A DNA stretch of 64,000 nt from CAWJKP01 sp963843465 (lineage in GTDB: Bacteria; Planctomycetota; Planctomycetia; Pirellulales; Thermoguttaceae): NCBI GenBank assembly GCA_963843465.1, contig CAWJKP010000007.1, forward strand, positions 124,001 through 188,000, in the 5' to 3' direction. Positions within the stretch are counted from its first letter, which is position 1. Every line of letters starts with the position of its first letter. Both the position numbers and the translations under genes were made by a program. Shown here in pieces: positions 43,903 to 53,626 of this stretch. Below the pieces are notes generated by a model. That model worked only from the letters and a program-made list of their open reading frames with translations. It ran no database searches and was not told the DNA's origin.

Positions 43903-45321
43903 TTACGTGCGGCGGCCCGTCTTCCAGGACTCGGCGATCTGTTCCAGCGTCCGGCCCTTGGTCTCTGGCAGCAGCCACAGGCCGAAGAGAAAGGCCAGCA
44001 CGCAGATCGCGGCGGACAACCAGAAGGCACCGCCGATCGAACCCACAATCCTTTTGGAAAGCCCCGCGATCACCGGGAACAAGTATTGTGCCAGGAAGCA
44101 GACCGCCCAGATGAACGTGGTGGTGATGGCCACCGCCCGGGCGCGAATCCGCGTGGGGAAAATCTCCGACATCATTAGCCAGGGTAGCGAGCCCAGGGCG
44201 AAAGAATGCGGGATGGCGCAGAGGAATACGGTGGCCAGCACCAGCGGCCCGGTGATCTGCAAGTGGAACACCAACCCCATTAACACGTTGGCGGCGACCA
44301 TAACCAGCGAGCTGACGAGCCATAACGGGCGACGTCCGGCGCGGTCCACCAGGAAACAGGCCGCCAGTGTCATCAGGCCCATAAACCCATAGGCCAATAG
44401 GAACTGGAAGATGGCGTCGGATCGCCGGAAGCCGGCGGCCTCGAAGAGGTAGGCCAGGTAGGAGCACATGCCAGTCCAGCCGGTGGAATTATTGAACAGC
44501 GCCAGGCCGAGTCCTACCACCAAGGCCATCCGCAACCCAGGCGCAAACAGCTCCTTCAAGGTGCCCGACTCCGCAGAGAGCGATTCCTGGATTTCGGCCA
44601 GCTCGGAATCAGCAAACTCGGGGCCGTCGATCCGCGCGAAGACGGCCCAGGCTTTCTTCAGGTAACCTCGCTCGGCCAGCCATCGCGGACTCTCCGGCAC
44701 CATCAGCAGCAGGAAGGCGAAAACGACCACAAACACCAACTCTGAGCCGAACATCCAGCGCCAACTTATTCCCGCTGAGAGCCACCGAGCCAGAAGCCAC
44801 GCCACACACGCCGCCAGGATCGAGCCGACGACGATCGCCAACTGGTACATGAGTCCCAATCCGCCCCGCCAGCGCGCGGGAGCTATTTCGTTGGTATAGA
44901 CGGGCGAGGCGATCGAGCATAGGCCGACACCAATACCTCCCACGATGCGGAAGACGTTGAAGGTAATCATTTCGCTAGGCACGGCGGTGAAGATCGAGCC
45001 AACGGCCAGCAGGAAGCAGGCGGCCAGCAACGTGTTGCGCCGGCCGAGCCGGTCACAGAGCCACGCCCCTAGCAGCGGTCCGATCACGCACCCCAGGCCG
45101 GCGCTGGCCGATGTGAATCCGAACATCTTGTCGGACAGGTGGAACTGCTCTTTCAGGAAGACATTGGCCCCGCCGATGATGGCTAGGTCGTAGCCGAACA
45201 AGAACCCGCCGACCGCCGAAATGAAGGCGATGAGGAAGGCGTAGAGCTTACCTTGTACCCCTCCGTCGCCGCCGGCCGTCGCGGTGCTCGGTCCAGAAGG
45301 CTGATCGACGGAGGTCGTCAC
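43903..45321 (-). CDS. Sugar porter family MFS transporter
   Basis: The 472-residue inner-membrane symporter has 12 segments and the sugar-porter signatures: GGFLFGYDLAIIGGA, the loop DRLGRRNTLLAACFLL, RIVGGIGVGLCSIASPVYTNEIAPARWRG, VPESPRWLAERG, DRAGRRPLWLVSS, LPWLMMSEIFPTRIRARAVA and PETKGRTLEQIAESW. It imports a monosaccharide with protons or sodium. It is the first gene of the six-gene minus-strand operon and diverges from the GH27 gene over 326 bp, suggesting joint control of galactoside release and sugar uptake. Confidence 0.92.
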   Translation of the reverse strand: MTTSVDQPSGPSTATAGGDGGVQGKLYAFLIAFISAVGGFLFGYDLAIIGGANVFLKEQFHLSDKMFGFTSASAGLGCVIGPLLGAWLCDRLGRRNTLLAACFLLAVGSIFTAVPSEMITFNVFRIVGGIGVGLCSIASPVYTNEIAPARWRGGLGLMYQLAIVVGSILAACVAWLLARWLSAGISWRWMFGSELVFVVVFAFLLLMVPESPRWLAERGYLKKAWAVFARIDGPEFADSELAEIQESLSAESGTLKELFAPGLRMALVVGLGLALFNNSTGWTGMCSYLAYLFEAAGFRRSDAIFQFLLAYGFMGLMTLAACFLVDRAGRRPLWLVSSLVMVAANVLMGLVFHLQITGPLVLATVFLCAIPHSFALGSLPWLMMSEIFPTRIRARAVAITTTFIWAVCFLAQYLFPVIAGLSKRIVGSIGGAFWLSAAICVLAFLFGLWLLPETKGRTLEQIAESWKTGRRT

Positions 45322-45647
45322 GGGGATTGCTCCTAAGACGGTTGAGCCAGATCGAAACGAGTCGCCGCTCCGGATGATAGGCTACCGTGCCGGGGGCCGT
45401 CAAGTACCCGTCGGCGCACGCGTGGCGGATTGTTCTTGCAAGACGGATTGTCTCTTGGTGGTGCGCACAAGGTCAACCGGATGGCTGCCGCATCCAATTT
45501 TCTGGAAGATTCTTGGGGGACGATTGACAACGCTAAGAACCGCAACGAAACTGAACTTCGTCGCGCCACCGTTGTGGGGTCTCGGTGGCCACGACAAAGG
45601 TAAAGACTCCGTGATCGGAACCATTATTCGAAAAGGAGACTTGTACT
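45322..45647. other. Divergent control region for the porter operon and GH27
   Basis: The 326-bp gap drives two divergent units. TTGACA at 45524-45529 could be a -35 for GH27, but no good -10 lies 16-18 bases on. AAAAGGAGA about 10 bases before the GH27 ATG is a clear ribosome binding site. No operator palindrome was recognised. Confidence 0.45.
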
Positions 45648-47219
45648 ATGGTTCGCGCTGATCGCTGTACGCATTGGTTGTGGGGGATGGTCGGGATCGC
45701 TGTTGCCGCTGTTGTGGCCGGTCAGTACCGCCCGGCGGCCGCGTTGGACAACGGGCTGGCCAGAACGCCACCCATGGGCTGGAACAGTTGGAACTCCTTC
45801 GGCTGCAACGTCAACGAGGTCCTCGTAAAAGCAACGGCCGATGCGATGGTCTCCACCGGCATGAAAGACGCTGGTTACCAGTACGTGAACATCGACGACT
45901 GCTGGTGCCTGAGGGAGCGCGACGCCAACGGCGACTATCTGGCCGACCCCAAGAAGTTCCCCGCCGGCATCAAGGCTCTGGCCGACTACGTCCATGCGAA
46001 AGGCCTCAAGCTCGGTATCTACTCCGATTGCGGCACGAAGACCTGTGCTGGCTATCCCGGACTGAAGGGCCACGAAGAACAGGACATGAAGAAGTTCGCT
46101 GAGTGGGGTATCGATTACATCAAGGTCGACTGGTGCAACACCGGCGGCCAGCAGCAGCGGATCGCTTACCCCGTAGTCCGCGACGCAATCCAGAAGTGCG
46201 GCCGGCCTATAGTTTTCAGCCTTTGCGAATGGGGCGGCAGCAAACCCTGGGAGTGGGCAGGGCCTGTGGGCAACCTCTGGCGGACCACCGGCGACATCTC
46301 TGCCAATTGGGGAAGCGTCGTGAGTCTCCTGGATCAGCAGGTCGGCCTGGAATACTATGCCAGCCCCGGCGCCTGGAACGACCCGGACATGATGGAAGTC
46401 GGCGTGGGTGGCCTGACGCTGGACGAGAATCGCGCACACTTCAGTCTGTGGTGTATCCTGGCAGCCCCGCTGATTACCGGAACCGATCTCCGTAAGGTGA
46501 AGCCGGAGATCACCGAGATCCTGACTAATAAGGAAGTCATCGCTGTGAACCAGGATCCGCTGGGCATCCAGGGCGCGAAGGTTTCCAACGCCGACAGCCT
46601 GGAAGTCTGGGCCAAGCCGCTGCACGACCGATCGCAGGCCCTGGTGCTCCTGAACCGATCGGCCGCGCCCGCCAAGGTGACTGCCAAGTGGGCTCGGCTC
46701 GGATGGCCTACCGGCTCTAGCGCCGAGCTTCACGACTTGTGGGCGCATAAGGACCTCGGTACAGCAAAGGACGAGTTTGCCGCTGACGTGCCGTCGCATG
46801 GCGTCGCGATGATCAAGGCCACCCCGCAAAACCTGCCTTCCGGCAACCTGATCCCCACGGTAGGCATGATCGCGGAATACCCCAAGCCGGCGAAGAAACG
46901 GAGAGCCAACCAGCCCCAGCCGCCCGATCAGCAGAATTTCACGATCCGCGCTTTGCCCTACGACGGCGACGGGCGGGTTGTGAAAGTCGAGATCCTCGAA
47001 GGCGACAAGGTCCTTAAAGCATTCCAAGGCGGCCGCTATACCATCGACCTGAAGAGACCCGTTGGTCAGTACAAGTTTACGGCCCATGCGACCGACGACA
47101 AAGGTGCCACCGCCAGCAGCGAACCGCTGACGGTAACGGTTACAGGCGACTATAGCAGTCAGAAAGTCGCCCCTTGGGTTGCCCCGTTAACGCCTGCCAC
47201 CGGCCAGCGGAGCAAATAG
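45648..47219 (+). CDS. GH27 alpha-galactosidase (melibiase) with C-terminal Ig-like extension
   Basis: The 523-residue secreted enzyme has a leader (residues 1-33, WLWGMVGIAVAAVVAGQ). The barrel shows the GH27 opening RTPPMGWNSWNSFGCNVNE, YVNIDDCWCL, KLGIYSDCGTKTCAGYPG, the nucleophile YIKVDWCN, RTTGDISANW and WNDPDMMEVGVGGLT. A C-terminal antiparallel domain follows, then a Pro/Gln linker and an Ig-like domain (KVEILEGDKVLKAFQGGRYT). It releases terminal alpha-galactose from galactomannans or melibiose-type sugars. It looks intact. The 3' end overlaps the convergent GH29 gene by 33 bp. Confidence 0.93.
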   Translation: MVRADRCTHWLWGMVGIAVAAVVAGQYRPAAALDNGLARTPPMGWNSWNSFGCNVNEVLVKATADAMVSTGMKDAGYQYVNIDDCWCLRERDANGDYLADPKKFPAGIKALADYVHAKGLKLGIYSDCGTKTCAGYPGLKGHEEQDMKKFAEWGIDYIKVDWCNTGGQQQRIAYPVVRDAIQKCGRPIVFSLCEWGGSKPWEWAGPVGNLWRTTGDISANWGSVVSLLDQQVGLEYYASPGAWNDPDMMEVGVGGLTLDENRAHFSLWCILAAPLITGTDLRKVKPEITEILTNKEVIAVNQDPLGIQGAKVSNADSLEVWAKPLHDRSQALVLLNRSAAPAKVTAKWARLGWPTGSSAELHDLWAHKDLGTAKDEFAADVPSHGVAMIKATPQNLPSGNLIPTVGMIAEYPKPAKKRRANQPQPPDQQNFTIRALPYDGDGRVVKVEILEGDKVLKAFQGGRYTIDLKRPVGQYKFTAHATDDKGATASSEPLTVTVTGDYSSQKVAPWVAPLTPATGQRSK

Positions 47220-48888
47220 CCGAAACTCGTAAATCGTCGGGCCTTCGCTCGCGTCGAGAATGTTCAATCGCACGTGTCTGGCCGTGATCGGATCGAATCT
47301 TGCTGTAAAGTCAGACCCGATGGTTGAACCCTTGTAGAAGGTCTTCCAGACGTCACCGTTGCGATATTGAAGTTCGAACTGCGCGGACCCGCTGGCCGAA
47401 ATCCACGCACTCGTCGATGCGAGCACTGGCGATCGTCGCGATCTGGCCAATGTCCACTTCCAACCACGCCTGCCGCGTGCCGAAATCGGTGGCCCAGCGC
47501 GTGTCGGTGTCATCGTCGACGGCCTTGTCAGGTCCGTAGTCAGGGTTGTGCTGAAAGACGTTCGAGGCACTGGCGCTCTTACCGGTCGTGAGCGATCTGC
47601 TGGCACTGCCGATAGTCAACGGCTTGATCGACATGGCCGGCGTGTCGAGTTCTAGGACCACAATCGTATCGATCTCTCGGCGATCGGCTGCCGCCACGCA
47701 GATTTCCACAACCTCGTCGGTCTGTTTCACTACCGCCGTACCGCCGGTCAACACGTTGCTGCCGACGATCTTGGCTGGAATCGCCGGAAGGCGCAGGGTC
47801 TCGGCTGGCCAACTCAGGATGTGTACGTAGATGGTCTTGCCGGTCCGAGTGGAAACGACGTGCTTGGCCGGTTTCAGCGGACCGCCCCGGGTGCCGTAAA
47901 TGCTCTGGCCGTACTTTTTCAACCACGCGCCGATTTCGCCCAGTCGTTGGACCTGTCGCGGCTCGATCTCGCCCGTGGGCTCGGGACCCACGTTCAACAA
48001 CAGGTTGCCGTCGCCGCCGGCCGTGCGCGTCAAGATATCGAGGCACTCCTTAAGCGACTTGATCCGGTCGCCGGGCCGCCACGCCCACTGCTGGCAGATG
48101 GTCATGCGCGTCTCCCATGGCTGGGCCATGTTGAAGGCACCCACGCGCTGCTCGGGCGTCTGGTAGTCACCGCCCGCGCCGGTGCGGTCATTGATCAAAA
48201 TGTCCGGCTGCAATCCGCGCACGAAGTTGATCAAGTCCCGGCCGCGGCGGGCATCGAACTCCTGCGGGACGTTGAACCACAGCGTGCTCAGCGGGCCATA
48301 GCTTGTGATCAGCTCAGCCACCTGTTTCTTCAGATATTGATTATAGCGATCGAGGTTGGGGTGCGGCTTCCGCGTGCTTCCGCCCGGGCTGCCCATCGGA
48401 AAATCCGGATGGTGCCAGTCGCACACCGAGTAGTATGTGCCAAAGGCTAGGCCCTGCTTGCGACAGGCTGTCGAGAGCTCTTTGACCACGTCGCGGCCGA
48501 AGGGCGAACGCATGATGTTGTGGTCGGTCTGCTTCGTGTCCCAGAGGCAGAAGCCGTCGTGGTGCTTAGTGGTCAAGACGACGTACTTCATGCCGGCCGC
48601 CTTGGCCACGGCGGCCCATTGATCGGCGTCGAACTTTACGGGATTGAATCGCTTGTAAAGGTTGTCGTACTCCTCGATCGGGATCTGCGCACCCCGGGAC
48701 CAGCCGATTTCCGTGCCCTTGAGGCTCACCGGTCCCCAGTGAATGAACATGCCGAACCGGGCGTCGCGCCACCATTGCAACTTGGCCTTGTCCGGCCCCT
48801 GGGTTGCGCCGCTTGCCGAGACGCCGCCCATGGTTGGTGCCAGAGCCAGCCATACCACGATCATCACGCGGATTCTGCGGATCGTCAT
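47187..48888 (-). pseudogene. GH29-type alpha-L-fucosidase with F5/8C domain: frameshift and nucleophile Asp-to-Asn
   Basis: A leader (MTIRRIRVMIVVWLALAP) precedes the GH29 barrel: WWRDARFGMFIHWGPVSLKG, YVVLTTKHHDGFCLWDT, FGTYYSVCDWHHPDFP, TLWFNVPQEFDARRG, ICQQWAWRPGDRIKSLKECL and GGDGNLLLNVGPEPTGEIEP. In relatives the strand reads LWFD, whose Asp is the nucleophile; here AAC at 48273-48271 encodes Asn206. A C-terminal discoidin-like domain (DTDTRWATDFGTRQAWLEVD) breaks near 47395, and its end (FELQYRNGDVWKTFYKG to FRLFAPLAGG) is in another frame. Either change alone would impair it. Confidence 0.83.
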
Positions 48889-48967
48889 GTGGGAAGTTCC
48901 TTTCTTGTGGACAGCAGACAATGCTGGTTACCGAGACCTTTGCGGCCCATTGTAACAACGGCCCACG

Positions 48968-49327
48968 GAAAACGCAAAAAGTTCCGATTACGCCAGCAAC
49001 TGGCCGAACAAGGCCACCACCAGCCGCAGTGCCGAGCCGCTGGAAATCACCCATGAGATCCAGTTGAGCAGCTATGCCTACTTGTTCCGGCACGTCGAGC
49101 AGCGGCAGGAGGCCAGCTTGGAGATCAGGAGCTTGGTGAAAACCAAGACGCCAAAGATCGAGTTCCACTCGCACCCGGCTCGCACGGAGGTTCACTTCGC
49201 CCGGCTGTTCGCAGTCATCCGCGAGTACCTCGATGCCGTGAACTCGGGCCGCTTCAACTACCGGCCGGGTTTCGGTTGCGGGATGTGCGACCTCAGGAAC
49301 GGGCCGTGTGCTCGCTGGCAGGGGTAG
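48968..49327 (+). pseudogene. C-terminal relic of a PD-(D/E)XK (RecB/Cas4-like) nuclease
   Basis: The open frame reads SAEPLEITHEIQLSSYAYLF, LEIRSLVKTKTPKIEF and a cysteine-bearing tail FGCGMCDLRNGPCARW. This pattern matches the end of PDDEXK_1/RecB-type exonucleases, where cysteines bind an Fe-S cluster. The N-terminal catalytic half and any start are missing. It is probably mobile-element or phage debris. Confidence 0.6.
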
Positions 49328-49388
49328 GCTGCTGTCTACGAGCGGAATGCTTTGATTACCGCTTTCATCCGCGTTTGGCTGTTTGGCT

Positions 49389-49475
49389 GGACGCGGGTGG
49401 AGGCGGTGATCTTGAACATGCTCGACGGAGGCTTTCATTTTAGCTATCAGGCACGCCGTCTGGCAAGCACGTATT
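49389..49475 (+). repeat. Direct repeat, copy 1, left of the Tat-type Gfo/Idh gene
   Basis: GGACGCGGGTGGAGGCGGTG onwards to about AAGCACGTATTGATG matches the segment starting at 51050 in the same orientation, with about 80 percent identity by eye. In one frame it reads TRVEAVILNMLDGGFHFSYQ, so it may be a duplicated coding relic. Confidence 0.75.
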
Positions 49476-49523
49476 GATGCGATCCAGTCGGCTTACCGGA
49501 ACGGTTACTGGTCGATCTATCAA

Positions 49524-50900
49524 TCAGAGCACCCACTTCTTCCGGTATTCCGTGTGAACGAAGCGGGCGGCCTCGGGGGCATTCTTGGCCTCCATCCTTT
49601 CGCCGTCCCATTCCAGGCTCTTGCCGGTGCGCAGCCCGACGATGCCCGACAGGCCGATCTCCGTGAGCTTTCCGCCGGTGTCGAAGTCGGAGAAGACTTT
49701 GCCCTCACCACGGCAGGCGTCGATCCATTCCTGGTCATGGCCCTTCGAGCGAGGAAGCGTCTCGGGAATGTGCTTTGTGGCGGCATGGTGGAGAACGTCC
49801 GCCAGGCGGGGCTCGCCCTCCAAGCGGATCATGCCGCCGGTGTTCCAATGACTGGTGTAGATGCAGCCCTTCTGGCCAACGATCATCAGGCCGGTCGGCG
49901 GATTGTTCTTGTAGACGTCGACCAGCGGCCTAATGACTTTGGCCGGCGGCTGTCCGTCGCCCTGCCAGTACAAGGTGACGGGCACGAGGTTGCCGCGGGC
50001 CGGGAAATGGAATTCCACGGCAGCCTTATCGACGACCTGCTTGCCGCGATGCACGTTGACGACAATCCGCTCGGGGTAGCCCAGGTCCAGAGCCCGCATC
50101 GGGAGATTGATGGCGTGGCAGCAGAAGTCGGCCAGCCCGCCGTTGCCGAAGTCGAACCAACCGCGCCACGCGTAGGGATGATAGACACCCTTCTTGAACG
50201 GGCGCATGGCCGACGGCCCGACCCACAAATCCCAGTTGAAGCCCGACGGAACGGGATCCTCGCCCGGGGCGCTGCCTTCGCTGGCGCCGACGCCGATGCC
50301 CCACTGGTAGATCTCGCGAATCTGGCCCAGTGCGCCGGCCTTGATGATCTCGGTGCAGCGGCGCAGCGAGGCACTGGCGCTGCCCTGATTGCCCATCTGG
50401 GTGACCACCTTGCAGGCCCGGGCCAACTCGCGGAGTTCCCGGGCCTCCGCCACGCTGTGCGTCAGCGGCTTCTCGCAATAGACGTGCTTGCCGATCTTCA
50501 TCATTGCCTTGCAGAGCGGGGCGTGCCAGTGATCGGGGGTGGCGACCAGGACGGCGTCGAACGTGGAGGCGCTGTCGATCAGCTTGCGATAGTCGTCGTA
50601 GGCCTTGGCCTGTCTGGTCGCTTCGCCGCCTGGCTGCAAGGCATCCTTGCGGGCTTCCTCGATCTGCGCTGCGTCCGGGTCGCACAGGGCCGCGAGGTTC
50701 ATCCCGCACGACAGCATACCTCTCATGTCGCCACGTCCCTGTCCGCCGCAGCCGACCACCGCGAGATTGAGTTTGCTGTTGGCCGCCGTGGAGCTGGCAC
50801 CGGCGCCCAGGAGGATCAGCGGCCGGCTGACCACCGCCGCCCCCAGAACCGCCGCCGAAGTCCTAAGGAAACCGCGCCGAGACGAAAGATCTCGCTTCAT
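49524..50900 (-). CDS. Tat-exported Gfo/Idh/MocA-family oxidoreductase
   Basis: The 458-residue product has a twin-arginine leader (MKRDLSSRRGFLRTSAAVLG), then the Rossmann start LNLAVVGCGGQGRGDMRGM, DAVLVATPDHWHAPL, the conserved HVYCEKPLTHSVAEAREL and FCCHAINLPMRALDLG. The C-terminal domain ends RFVHTEYRKKWVL. This is the large exported Gfo/Idh class that is abundant in planctomycetes; it probably uses tightly bound NAD(P) in the periplasm. The substrate is unknown. It is intact and bracketed by direct repeats at 49389 and 51050. Confidence 0.9.
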   Translation of the reverse strand: MKRDLSSRRGFLRTSAAVLGAAVVSRPLILLGAGASSTAANSKLNLAVVGCGGQGRGDMRGMLSCGMNLAALCDPDAAQIEEARKDALQPGGEATRQAKAYDDYRKLIDSASTFDAVLVATPDHWHAPLCKAMMKIGKHVYCEKPLTHSVAEARELRELARACKVVTQMGNQGSASASLRRCTEIIKAGALGQIREIYQWGIGVGASEGSAPGEDPVPSGFNWDLWVGPSAMRPFKKGVYHPYAWRGWFDFGNGGLADFCCHAINLPMRALDLGYPERIVVNVHRGKQVVDKAAVEFHFPARGNLVPVTLYWQGDGQPPAKVIRPLVDVYKNNPPTGLMIVGQKGCIYTSHWNTGGMIRLEGEPRLADVLHHAATKHIPETLPRSKGHDQEWIDACRGEGKVFSDFDTGGKLTEIGLSGIVGLRTGKSLEWDGERMEAKNAPEAARFVHTEYRKKWVL

Positions 50901-51383
50901 CGATTCACCTCAAAGGCTGAAGGATCCATGGTTCCAGCACGCCCCAACCGCCCAAGGATTACGATACTCCTGCGATCTCTGACTGTCAACCAGCATCCGA
51001 GCCCAACGGTCCCAAGGCACCGATGAGCCGCCGGTCACCACTGTCGGCCGGACGCGGGTGGAGCGGTGATCTTCAATGTGGTCGATGAGGCTTTTTGCTT
51101 TAGCCATCAGGCAGGCTACGTGACAAGCGAGCACTTATGCCCGGCAGGTCAGACCACGGCAAAACACTAGCTGCACCAGCACTCCAAGGTCATGTCAGCG
51201 TACGATGTTGCGCAGTGAGCACAAATCTGTCTGGGCGGGGACGACCAAAATGACAGGGAGGTGATGCCGATTGAAAAACAATAGAAATAGAAAATGAATT
51301 GATGGCTTTGGAGGCTAATAGGCCGTCAGCCGGGTGAACACTGGTCGCTAATAGCGGGAAGGCGTGGTGAATTGTTGGAGGAG
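50901..51383. other. Non-coding gap with second direct repeat
   Basis: About 480 bp without a supported gene. It contains the repeat at 51050-51135 and then an AT-richer stretch (51240-51380) with GAAAAACAATAGAAATAG, unlike the rest of the window. Nothing else was recognised. Confidence 0.45.
51050..51135 (+). repeat. Direct repeat, copy 2, right of the Gfo/Idh gene
   Basis: GGACGCGGGTGGAGCGGTGA to about GCGAGCACTTATGC, in the same orientation as 49389-49475. One base is missing in the GGAG(G)CGG region relative to copy 1, plus scattered changes. The two copies are 1,661 bp apart. Confidence 0.75.
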
Positions 51384-51413
51384 GAGCCGCTCCCACGATA
51401 GCGGGAGCGGCTC
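51384..51413 (-). terminator. Hairpin after the LRR gene array
   Basis: A perfect 11-bp stem (GAGCCGCTCCC at 51384 and GGGAGCGGCTC at 51403) with an 8-base loop lies 13 bp past the stop of the last LRR gene. Neither strand has a long T run after it, so a terminator is likely but not certain. Confidence 0.6.
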
Positions 51414-51426
51414 TGTTCAATCCGAG

Positions 51427-52449
51427 TTATCGGCCACCGACTTTCTGGCTTGCCAAAAGAGCCCGTGAAAGCCGCTGGCAGCCGTTCGCAGGCAGTCGAA
51501 AGTGGAGAATCTTGCAGTTCGGCAATGCCTGCTGGAGTTTCTTTATGCCGGCGTCCGTGACCTTAGTGCTCGCAAGCCGTAACTCTTGAAGTTGGGATAG
51601 CCGCTCCAGGTGTCGCAACCCAACATCAGTGATCTTGGTACGGTCGAGGGCCAGTCTTCGCAATTGGTGCAGCCCTTCGAGATGTTGCAACCCTTCGTCG
51701 GTGACTTTGGTGCCGAGGAGCGCCAACTCTTGGAGTCGGCATAGCCCCTCCAGATGTTGCAAGCCGACATTGGTGATCTCGGGGCCGCTGAGGTGCAACT
51801 CTTTGAGTTGACTCAGCCTTTCGAGATGTTGCAACCCTTCGTCGGCGATCTTACTGTTCACGAGGTTTAGCACGCGGAGTTGGCTCAGGCCTTCGAGATG
51901 TTGCAATCCTGCATCGGTGACTTGGGTCTCGCTCATGATCGCCAATAGTCGGGATAACCCTTTCACCCGTTCCATCTGGGCATCGTCGCGTATGCTGGCA
52001 GCAACGACTTCATCGAAGAACTCATTGCCAAATACCTCGCGCAGCAACATGGGATCTGCCGGCTGGGCATTTGGCAGAGGGTCTCCGTCAGCATCAGTCT
52101 CCCAATCATGAGCCACTGCTATTCCCTTGACCGTCTCCTTCTGCCTCCTCGCCGCCTTCATCTCCGTCGCAAGCCAACTGCACGGAATGGCAACGACCAT
52201 GACCAGCACCAGCAGCGACCGGAGGCTGAATTGGAATCGCCAGCAGAAAAGGAGGGCAAAGGCGAACCAGACGAACATCAGGAGAAGTGCCACACCCCCC
52301 GCAGCCACGGCAGTCAGGACTGCGTAGCCTTTGTGCCAGGGCAGCCAGCCGAGTCGTTCCGAGAGCCAAAGCAGACCCTCGATGACCAGCAGGGCCAGAA
52401 TCAGCCGATCCGGCGTGAGGTGGAACCAGCGGGGACGGGTGGGGGTCAT
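51427..52449 (-). CDS. Membrane-anchored leucine-rich-repeat protein 1 (6 repeats)
   Basis: The 340-residue protein has a shared N-terminal anchor: RWFHLTPDRLILALLVIEGL, a second segment ending FVWFAFALLF, then FQFSLRSLLVLVMVVAIPCSWLATE. After a roughly 60-residue charged spacer come six 24-residue LRRs of the bacterial TKVTDAGLQHLEGLSQLxxL type, ending KKLQQALPNCKI. The C-terminus QRLSRALLASQKVGGR differs from its paralogs. It is the last of three tandem paralogs; its ATG at 52449 starts two bases after the stop of the previous gene. The LRR face probably binds a ligand outside the inner membrane. Confidence 0.88.
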   Translation of the reverse strand: MTPTRPRWFHLTPDRLILALLVIEGLLWLSERLGWLPWHKGYAVLTAVAAGGVALLLMFVWFAFALLFCWRFQFSLRSLLVLVMVVAIPCSWLATEMKAARRQKETVKGIAVAHDWETDADGDPLPNAQPADPMLLREVFGNEFFDEVVAASIRDDAQMERVKGLSRLLAIMSETQVTDAGLQHLEGLSQLRVLNLVNSKIADEGLQHLERLSQLKELHLSGPEITNVGLQHLEGLCRLQELALLGTKVTDEGLQHLEGLHQLRRLALDRTKITDVGLRHLERLSQLQELRLASTKVTDAGIKKLQQALPNCKILHFRLPANGCQRLSRALLASQKVGGR

Positions 52450-52450
52450 T

Positions 52451-53548
52451 TCAGTGTTCCATCTTGCAGTTCGGCAAAGCCTGCCGGAGTTTCTTCACGC
52501 CCTCGTCCGTGACCTTCGTACCACTCAGGTACAATAGTTGGAGTGCGGTCAATCCTCTGAGGTTTTCCAACCCAGCGTCCGTTACCTTTGTGCCATTCAA
52601 CTCCAAGTAGCGGAGTGAAATCAAACGCTTGAGCTTTTTCAGCCCGGTGTCTGTGACCTTCGTGCCACCCAGGCACAAGCTCTGGAGAGTGGTCAAACGT
52701 GCGAGCCTGTCCAGCCCGGCGTCCGTGATTTTCGTGCCAGACAGACCCAAGCCTTGGAGTGCGGTCAACCTTCTGAGGTTTTCCAATCCAGCGTCTGTGA
52801 CCTTCGTGCCATCCAGCTTCAGGACTTGGAGTGCGGTCAACCCGCTGAGGTGTTCCATCCCGGCGTCCGTAACCTCTGTATCGTCTAGTAGCACAGTCTG
52901 GAGTGCTGTCAACCCTTCGAGTGTTTCCAATCCGGCATCCGTGATCTTCGTATCGTTCAACCTCAACGCATCATACGTGATTTTGGGACTATCAGTGTAA
53001 CCTATCATTTCGCTAAAGGCGGGAATCGGGCTAAAGTTGGGATCAAACACAAAGTCAAAGTTAAAGTGTTGCGGGGCTGCGACGCCGACGACATTCGAGA
53101 AAACCCCATCCCCAAGTAGTCGTTGCAGCCAGACTGGTCCTGGCGGACGTGCATTGGGAAGCAAATTGCCATTTCCACCGACTTTCCAATCATAAGTAAC
53201 GGACATGCCCAGTTCCGTCAGGCTATTTACTATTTCCAATTGCTTCCTCGTCTTATTCATTTCCACCGCCAGCTAACTGCATGGGATGGCGACGACCACG
53301 ACCAGCACCAGCAGTGACCGGATACTGAACTGAAACCGCCAACGGAAAACAAGGGCAAGAGCGAACCAGATGAGCATCAGGACAAAGGCGATGCCGACGC
53401 TCGCCACGGCAGTCAGGACTGCGTAGCCTTTGTGCCAGGCGGGCCAGCCAAGTCGTTCGGACAGCCACAGCAGCCCTTCGATGACCAGCAGGCCGAGGAT
53501 CAGCCGATCCGGCGTGAGGTGGAACCAACGGGGTTTGGGAGTGGTCAT
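52451..53548 (-). pseudogene. Membrane-anchored LRR protein 2 (7 repeats), interrupted by an in-frame TAG
   Basis: The first part (from 53548) has the same anchor (RWFHLTPDRLILGLLVIEGL ... RWRFQFSIRSLLVLVVVVAIPCS) and then TAG at 53275-53273. In both paralogs the next codon is Trp (PCSWLA, PCGWLT), so a TGG-to-TAG change is the simplest cause. The same frame continues LAVEMNKTRKQ, a spacer and seven LRRs (TKVTDAGLENLRRLTALQGL), ending KKLRQALPNCKMEH. Reinitiation at the ATG 9 bases after the stop could make a cytosolic LRR protein without an anchor. Otherwise it is a pseudogene. Confidence 0.88.
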
Positions 53549-53626
53549 GTCAGTGGATGATTTGGGAGTTCGGCAGCCAGGATCGCCCCAGGGATGCCAA
53601 AGACGATCAAGAACACACCTTGCGTG

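Noticed and set aside
45524..45529. TTGACA as a sigma-70 promoter for GH27
   Set aside because: No acceptable -10 element lies at 16-18 bases, so a promoter is not claimed.
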